Translations under genes and position numbers: made by a program
Notes under the pieces: generated by a model
What the model saw: the letters and a program-made list of their open reading frames with translations, nothing else
Databases searched by the model: none
What the model was told of the DNA's origin: nothing
In this document: positions 20,496 to 26,170 of the stretch, piece by piece
How positions within the stretch are numbered: the first letter of the stretch is position 1
Layout: every line of letters begins with the position of its first letter
Assembly (NCBI GenBank): GCA_025786725.1
Contig: JAHLTZ010000112.1
Coordinates: forward strand, 1 to 26,170
DNA: 26,170 nucleotides
From: Syncephalis fuscata
Lineage: Eukaryota; Zoopagomycota; Zoopagomycetes; Zoopagales; Piptocephalidaceae
Direction: 5' to 3'

Positions 20496-21191
20496 GATTA
20501 TAATTGGTAAGCTTGTTCAGCTGATTTCCTCACTAAATGAATAAACAAAAAGCAATAATAATAGTTAGTATCAGTATATTATATAATATTGATATTTAAA
20601 ATCAAATATCGCGTCATTACGTGGATTCTATACAATAGAATAAATAGTCCACGCTCTACTCTATTATCGGGTGCTTATAGTTTAATACGTACATTGTGAC
20701 AAACGGTATCAATGTAGTTAGTGGTAGTGTATAGAGTGACGAACAAATGAATAAGCACTTATACGTACGTATGTATATACAAACGGCTCTATTTATTCAT
20801 CCATCCATCCATCCATCTATCCATCTATTCAACTAGCAACTAGATGGATATACCCACATACTCATTGATCCCGTTCATCGTACATATTGTACGCGATAAA
20901 TACATCAAGCATGGCTTAATGATTAATCGCAACAAGTCACTCCGGGTTCAAGTAGTTGTATACCGATAGATTTATCGATATAACATAGATAGACTACAAC
21001 ATCTTTGTTTTTATATGGATATATTGCTATCTCGATACATACATGAGATGGCAGTAAAGCCTAGATATAGCGATGGATACGCTAATTGAACGTGAATATG
21101 GAAAGGAAGGATCTAACGGCGAGTGGAGCGAGAGGACAATTAGCAATTTATTCACTTAGTTTAGTTCTAATTAAAACAAGATTGGCGCAAA
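20496..21191. other. Spacer between eS12 promoter side and the carrier gene 3' end
   Basis: It holds the eS12 promoter and the 3' end of the carrier gene. A CCAT microsatellite lies at 20795-20829. A short G-rich patch GGCGAGTGGAGCGAGAGG at about 21118-21135 stands out, but no gene or tRNA can be folded from it by eye. Confidence 0.55.
20795..20829. repeat. CCAT/CTAT microsatellite
   Basis: About eight consecutive four-base units (ATCC with two CTAT variants) lie upstream of the eS12 gene. Confidence 0.85.
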
Positions 21192-22522
21192 TCATGATTG
21201 AAATGGCCGAGCATGTTCGCGGAAATAAGTTGATAAATTTTCATAGACCACAAAAGTAATACAAGTGCCAGGCAAGACGCGTAATGCATTGGGCGCTAAT
21301 CCCTTATAAAAGCCTAATACACCCTCCAATCTAATTGATGTGTTAGCAATATAGCAATAAAATAGTAATAACGATATAATACTTGCCGATATATTTTGCT
21401 AATGGCATCTATAACACCATGATATTTAGTATTACCGTTTGTTGATTCTATCACATCATTTATAGTTAGAAATAATACCGATTATTATGATTGTTACCTG
21501 TAGTCGTGATCGCAATACTTGGTATGGATAAGTTGATACAGTGGCAAACAATTTGGAAACACTAGCCATCACCATATACTCCAACGTACTCTGTATCAGC
21601 AATAATTGTTAATTACTAGCTATAAGCTTATTAATCTACTATGACTTACAAGGCGTTCCTTATTTTTAGAGGGATTTACATCAATACGCCGCTTTTTTAA
21701 GTCTTCATAGGCCATAAAATTGCAATGCACCATGGGATACACCAAACAATGCTGGCACCATACCTTTGTACAGACGCGTATTCCCTCTTTGCGCATAATC
21801 TGACCTAGACCATCTGATACAGTATATGTTAATTATAACACTTAAATAAATATACCATAACAACTTACCCAATAGTCCACGATATGCATATTGATCGGTT
21901 CTATTGTAACGCACATTCGTGTTTTCACCACCCATAGCGGATTGGTCATCATAGCCGTAATAGCGCCTAGCCTATCATATTAGTATTTTATTGCTTCATA
22001 CTAGTTTAAACTACTACTATTTACATACCTGCTTCAGCTGATGCAACCAAATGCTGTCCTGCTGACATTCGACCATCTTCATCTTTTGGCGCGCGTGCTT
22101 TAAACATATCATACCTGGTTAGTTAATGAATAAATTAGCTTAAAACTGACACTTTATTATATATATATATATATGTATATGATCTTACCACCAAAAATAA
22201 AGTGCCCAGCTACCGGTTGCACCCGCCAAGTTGGGCGTTAAACCACGATATAGACCCCGCAAACCATCCTTACTGAATATTGAACGCATCATCGAAACAG
22301 TCCGGCCAAGCATAGGCTTGCGGCGGCTTTTGTCGGCATCATCCACTATGCGTCGCGTGTACAGTCAGTCACTATAGCGTTACAGCTATTTAACGTCCGG
22401 CCTACCCTGCAGTCGCGTTTTAATCATGTCCACGGGTGGAGAATGGTCGTGGAGACGAATCCAGCACCAAAACCCGCCAGAGCCTGGTCTAATCCAGGAG
22501 AGCTGGTGAAAGACCGGGCCAT
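21192..22522 (-). CDS. SLC25A32: Mitochondrial folate/FAD carrier (SLC25A32/Flx1 type), broken by several single-base indels
   Basis: Carriers of this group move folate or FAD across the inner mitochondrial membrane. Eight exons, in transcript order, are 22406-22522, 22189-22345, 22029-22114, 21869-21966, 21650-21813, 21498-21590, 21387-21447 and 21192-21330. Adding back the missing bases gives about 305 residues, the normal length. Landmarks are [42 protein letters not shown] (the SW motif is typical of this subfamily), [49 protein letters not shown] and [11 protein letters not shown]. Frame breaks lie near 22433, 21910, 21775 (all minus one), 21716 (plus one) and at the start of exon 7 near 21447. 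Splice sites are intact and no substitution stop is seen, so sequence error is likelier than decay, but a pseudogene is possible. The intron at 21331-21386 has a GC donor. Confidence 0.85.
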
Positions 22523-22631
22523 ACTGGTTGGTAATGAGCCGCAATAAAAGAAATAAAAGAAAACAAGTGTTTTTAAAAGAAAAGTGAGGCTGAGGTGACT
22601 GTTGCTACTCTGATCTTTTACGCTTTTTATC

Positions 22632-25059
22632 ATGAATGTAAATTTGTCTAATTTCAACGAGGCTTGCCTTTGTTTGAGAAAGCAATAGCCAAGGCAGACT
22701 TCGTAGCTATAGATTGTGAATTGACAGGTAGATTCCGAGTTAATGCACGCGTCATGCAAAATGTTATTAAACAGCTACATATAGGCTTGCAGCCACCTGG
22801 ATATCATTAGCAATACAGGACGACGAGCACAGCGTATGAAAAATACGACAGGCCTCAAATGCCTATCGTGTTATTCAGTTTGGCGTATGCATATTTACCA
22901 CCGAAAGCCTGTCAATTCAGCCGAGATGGAGTTGGATGATAAGCCGCGTATTGTGGCTCATCCATTCAATTTCTACGTGTTTCCCAGAGAGCGCGGCGAC
23001 CTCTCTCGCGGAGGCGATTTCATGGTTAACTCGGGCAGTTTTGCCTTTCTTTCATCTCATAATTTTGATTTTAATCAACTTATTGCAGCAGGCAAGTCTA
23101 TGATCAGATGTAATAGCTTCAATATTTATTGTGTAATACAGGCATTCCTTATTGGAATTATCGACAAGAATCAGACGCAATAGAACGAGCAAATAATAAT
23201 CTACAAAAAGCTGATATAGCAGAAACACCGGAAAATGCCGAGTTTATAAAGCAAACGACGTAAGTAACGATCCATTGTTTTTTAATTATAAGCAATGTTA
23301 TTCACTATTATAATTAGAGAGACAATCGATCATTGGTTGCAACAATCGACAGAACGAACATTACAAATAGCGGCAATGAACTCATATTATCGACGAATAA
23401 TATATCAGATAGTTCGTAATAAGTAAGATTAGTTTTAATTTGCTGTACTATCGTATTTACATAAACAATAAGATATAATGGATTTTTGATCGCCAAAAAC
23501 AACGAACAAAACGTAGAGGTGAAACGATTAACAGAGACAGAAAGAGAGACGATTAGCAAGAATGCTGGCAAAGTAAGCAACAATACACTGAATGTTTATA
23601 CCACTATATTGATTATAATTATAGGCTGCGTTGATTGATGTTGTAAATGCCAGTGAAATTATACGGCTTATTGCAAAGGCTCGTAAACCATTGGTAGGAC
23701 ATAATTGTCTACTAGATTTAGGCCATGTAATGCAGCACTTTTGGGATGATCTACCAAAATCCATAGAAAAATGGAAATATATGCTATTTGAATTAACCTC
23801 TTGGTAAGTTGTTAATACTAAATTAAGCAAATATGATTTAATCAGTGTTAAATATCAGTATAGTGGATACGAAATATTTGGTGCATAATCACCCAGAATT
23901 AGTAAGTAGTTTAATGGCGATGGCAGTGTCTATTGCTTATTGAACATTTAATATATTCTATAGAACACAATTACCAATTCAGCACTTAATCATCTTATGA
24001 CATCTATGGGACAGCCTCCGTTTATTGAACACTGCCCAGATATTGGTAATTGACAAGTTGACAACCAACCATAATCTAACTCTGTTTTAGTATTTGCCGA
24101 TCAATTTTCACGTTACAGCGAATGCAGTACATTGTATCACGAGGCCGGCTACGATGCCTACTGCACTGGTGTCTGTTTAATCCGTATGATTAGTTATGCT
24201 TGTCGCTCTAAAGGCACGTATACATGTATTGGCTTCGGTGGCCCCATTGCTAACTACAACGGACCAGTAGATAATATTAATTTAAAATTTGAAAATACTA
24301 TTGCCAATTTACTGAACGAAGAAAGCATTCGTAGTATATGCAACAAAATATATTTAATGCGCTCCGATATGAGCTGTATGGACTTTGCTGGCTATGATAT
24401 CCCACCGGGTAAGGATACACACTATTGATACAGTTGATCGCTAATCATTGCAATCACTTTAGAGCCTATCGTGGCACCAGTACCCATAGCATTTACATTT
24501 ACTGGCATACCTCGTATTCTGGACACTAACACAATTAGTGAGATTTTATCGTCGCTTGGCCTGCTCTTTGTAGAGTGGAAGGATAATAACCAATGCCGTA
24601 TTATATTTAAAGATCCATCGGTTGTAAAGGAAAGCTATGTGCAATCACTACTTGATAGTAATCAAAAAGCAAATATGGACGGTGCAATTATTTTTATGGA
24701 ACAAGAAGATACAGAAGTTGATTTGACACAATTACAAATTAATTCCAGTGAGCAGATGGAAATAGGTAAGCTATAGTGTGGCAGATCGTTGGTATTTAGC
24801 TAACAAAATATTACGTAGCCGATACGATTGGATCATACAATCCACTTAAAAGACCACTTACACGAATGGCTCTGGTAATACGACTAATGCCAATGGCAGC
24901 GGCTATTTGGGCATTGACGACAATGAACCAGAAGAAGGAGAAGTAGATATGGAAAGCGATACAGTCAACAACAAGGAGGCAACAACATTAAATGAAAATA
25001 ATATTAATAATGAATCGACCGATAGAGTTTTACCACACAAGCGGCGCCATATTAATTAA
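22632..25059 (+). CDS. PARN: Poly(A)-specific ribonuclease PARN, with frame breaks in the first exons
   Basis: PARN is a DEDD-type 3' exonuclease that removes poly(A) tails and trims small RNAs. Eleven exons start at 22632, 22785, 23142, 23318, 23473, 23625, 23859, 23964, 24091, 24463 and 24819. Catalytic residues visible are the D and E of VAIDCELTG in exon 1 (after one frame correction), the D of VGHNCLLDLGHVMQHF, and the H and D of YHEAGYDAYCTG. HPFNFYVFPRERG and HNFDFNQL are family marks. The C-terminus has an RRM-like part (AFTFTGIPRILDTNTI) and an acidic Asn/Ser tail ending KRRHIN. Breaks: one base missing near 22664, a TAG or shift near 22806, shifts near 22834, 22880 and 22920, and one near 24873. 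Exons 3-10 are clean. Intron 2 (23092-23141) has a GC donor. The gene is divergent from the carrier, with 109 bases between starts. Confidence 0.9.
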
Positions 25060-25086
25060 TAGCGCTTAATAATGTTATTATGATAA

Positions 25087-25092
25087 AATAAA
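25087..25092 (+). promoter_or_regulatory. Putative polyadenylation signal of PARN
   Basis: AATAAA lies 28 bases after the PARN stop codon, a typical distance, and before the repeat begins. Confidence 0.45.
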
Positions 25093-25129
25093 GGAAACCA
25101 TTAGGCATTTTAACAATTAATACCTTGCT

Positions 25130-25625
25130 TATTTAGCATTCTATATATCATTCTATACCCGCCTAGCCTTCCTCTATCTAAAGCTATTTTTATTTTTATT
25201 CTAGCTTTATTATTAATAAAGCTCAAATCATTTTAACTCATTCATTTAAAAGCCATATGTAATTGAAACCTATAAAAATGGAATATGTCTAATATGTCAT
25301 ATAATGATATGTGATAATATATAATAAAATAGAAAAATATATGCACACTGAATATATGTATATTGGATAACGAATCTATGATGACGAGTATTTGATGATT
25401 GATGTCACTCACCACCCATCATCATGTTCAATAGATTCAATATTATTAAATGTTAGTCATTTGACCACCAAGCAAACAATAAATGTGATGATGTAATGAT
25501 TAAATAAAACTCACCACTTGTCCCATGTTTAATAGATTGAATGTGCAGTTCAATTGCGCGAATATTATTAAAAATAGTCATTTGACCACCAAACAATAAT
25601 AGATTATTAATAATAAAAAATAAAA
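25130..25625. repeat. Second copy of the left repeat element
   Basis: Read on the minus strand, it follows the left element from about 545 to 1000. Read on the plus strand, its first 300 bases resemble about 990-1083 and 1228-1470 (CATTCTATATATCATTCTATA, TTATTATTAATA, ATTGAAACCTATAA-AATGGAATA, TCATATAATGATAT). It therefore represents one arm of the left palindrome, not the full two-armed element. No open frame or transposase is visible inside. Confidence 0.8.
25443..25613 (-). repeat. 171-bp repeat, near-identical inverted partner of 555-725
   Basis: The reverse complement of this stretch matches 555-725 over 171 bases with two differences and no gaps that I can see. It contains two GTCATTTGACCACCAA motifs. 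Confidence 0.85.
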
Positions 25626-26170
25626 AATGAAATGGAATTAGCTATTGATAACTTTGCTTATTTCTCAAACACTAATAATTTAAATGTTTAAGATATATGT
25701 AGTGCACAACAATTAAATAGTTGGAACTAGTTTGTATTTATATATATATTGTCTAAAAAATGTAAACATTTAATAATTCTAATCGATTAAGCATTGCATT
25801 TAAAGTGGGCAATGTCGTTATCGGTGTATATGTAGTGTATATAATTATTGTATATATGTATATGATTCTAGAGGTAGGCTTATGTATTGATCCACCTGTA
25901 AAATTTAATACGTTATTGTATAAAATTTAAAAGTGGCCAGAATTCGTCAAGAATCCAATAAGCTGTATTGTTTGGTATCGGAAAAGGTAATCATCATGCA
26001 ATTTCTTCAAGTGGTTGTGTGCAATTCTTGTAAAAATGATACACAAACACAAACTGTAAGAGTACAAACAGATTTGCATTTAACTAAAAAAATCAGACTT
26101 TGCTTATAAAGCTGAATCATATAAAAAAATAGCCAAATGGCGGAAATCATGTCAAGGAAATAAAACAAAA

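Larger units (their letters stand above)
25060..26170. other. Downstream spacer with repeat copy and unassigned AT-rich end
   Basis: After the PARN 3' end and the repeat copy, about 25626-26170 is AT-rich with no recognised gene. Short open frames exist on both strands near 25927-26109 (about 42 codons on plus from 25999, 51 codons on minus from 26079), but neither matches a family known to me. They could be exons of a gene continuing past the window, or chance. Confidence 0.5.

Noticed and set aside
20247-20510. Plus-strand frame opposite eS12
   Set aside because: It is a shadow of the GC-richer eS12 coding sequence.
20930-20975. tRNA-like B box (CCGGGTTCAAGTAG)
   Set aside because: The flanking bases do not form a T arm or acceptor stem, and no A box lies at the right distance.
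2811-24880. Programmed ribosomal frameshifting as an explanation for the frame breaks
   Set aside because: The sites share no slippery motif, one needs the opposite shift, several fall in one gene, and most genes in the window have none. Sequencing error or decay is simpler.
545-25625. A giant transposon or mobile island bounded by the inverted repeats
   Set aside because: The interval holds conserved housekeeping genes (UBA3, GCLC, CAP, eS12, PARN) and no transposase, recombinase or replication protein.
25927-26109. Overlapping short open frames on both strands near the right end
   Set aside because: Both strands are open for 42 to 51 codons with no recognisable motif, so neither can be supported as a gene from this window.

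Overview
This window looks like nuclear DNA of a eukaryote, most likely an early-diverging (non-Dikarya) fungus. Intergenic DNA and introns are AT-rich. I placed about 70 short introns, mostly 43 to 107 nt, with strong GTAAGT or GTACGT donors and CTAAC- or CTAAT-like branch sites just before the AG. The fungal assignment is inference from gene content: a class IIC P-type cation ATPase, a GCP5-type gamma-tubulin complex protein, a selenocysteine-lyase-like enzyme and an F-box protein with no recognisable partner domain. No rRNA, tRNA, CRISPR or bacterial-type signal was seen.

Layout: 1-393 is the 3' end of a P-type ATPase gene (+). 394-1695 is a repeat-filled spacer holding a large imperfect palindrome. 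1696-3437 is UBA3, the NEDD8-activating E1 catalytic subunit (+), with one frame break. 3526-4397 is MCTS1/Tma20 (-). 4508-7178 is the glutamate-cysteine ligase catalytic subunit (-). 7446-9029 is a selenocysteine lyase-like PLP enzyme (-). 9172-12874 is a GCP5-like gamma-tubulin complex component (+) with 18 exons. 13088-14737 (F-box-like protein) and 15374-16411 (secreted PLC-like phosphodiesterase) are two intronless minus-strand genes within an AT-rich, gene-poor stretch reaching 17899. 17900-19766 is the cyclase-associated protein CAP/Srv2 (+). 20067-20495 is ribosomal protein eS12 (-). 21192-22522 is an SLC25A32-type mitochondrial folate/FAD carrier (-). 22632-25059 is PARN, the poly(A)-specific deadenylase (+). 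25060-26170 is a spacer holding a second copy of the repeat, inverted relative to the first.

Most genes are unrelated housekeeping functions: ubiquitin-like conjugation, translation, redox and cysteine metabolism, cytoskeleton, mRNA decay and mitochondrial transport. They form the usual fungal pattern of compact convergent and divergent pairs, not an operon or a dedicated system. GCLC and the selenocysteine-lyase-like gene are neighbours and both handle cysteine or selenocysteine chemistry, but nothing shows that they act together. I did not find a clearly novel system. The points most worth checking are: a 171-bp sequence with only two mismatches present in opposite orientations about 24.9 kb apart; GC-AG introns at about 6% of the introns placed; clustered single-base frame breaks in the carrier and PARN genes; and the two adjacent intronless genes.
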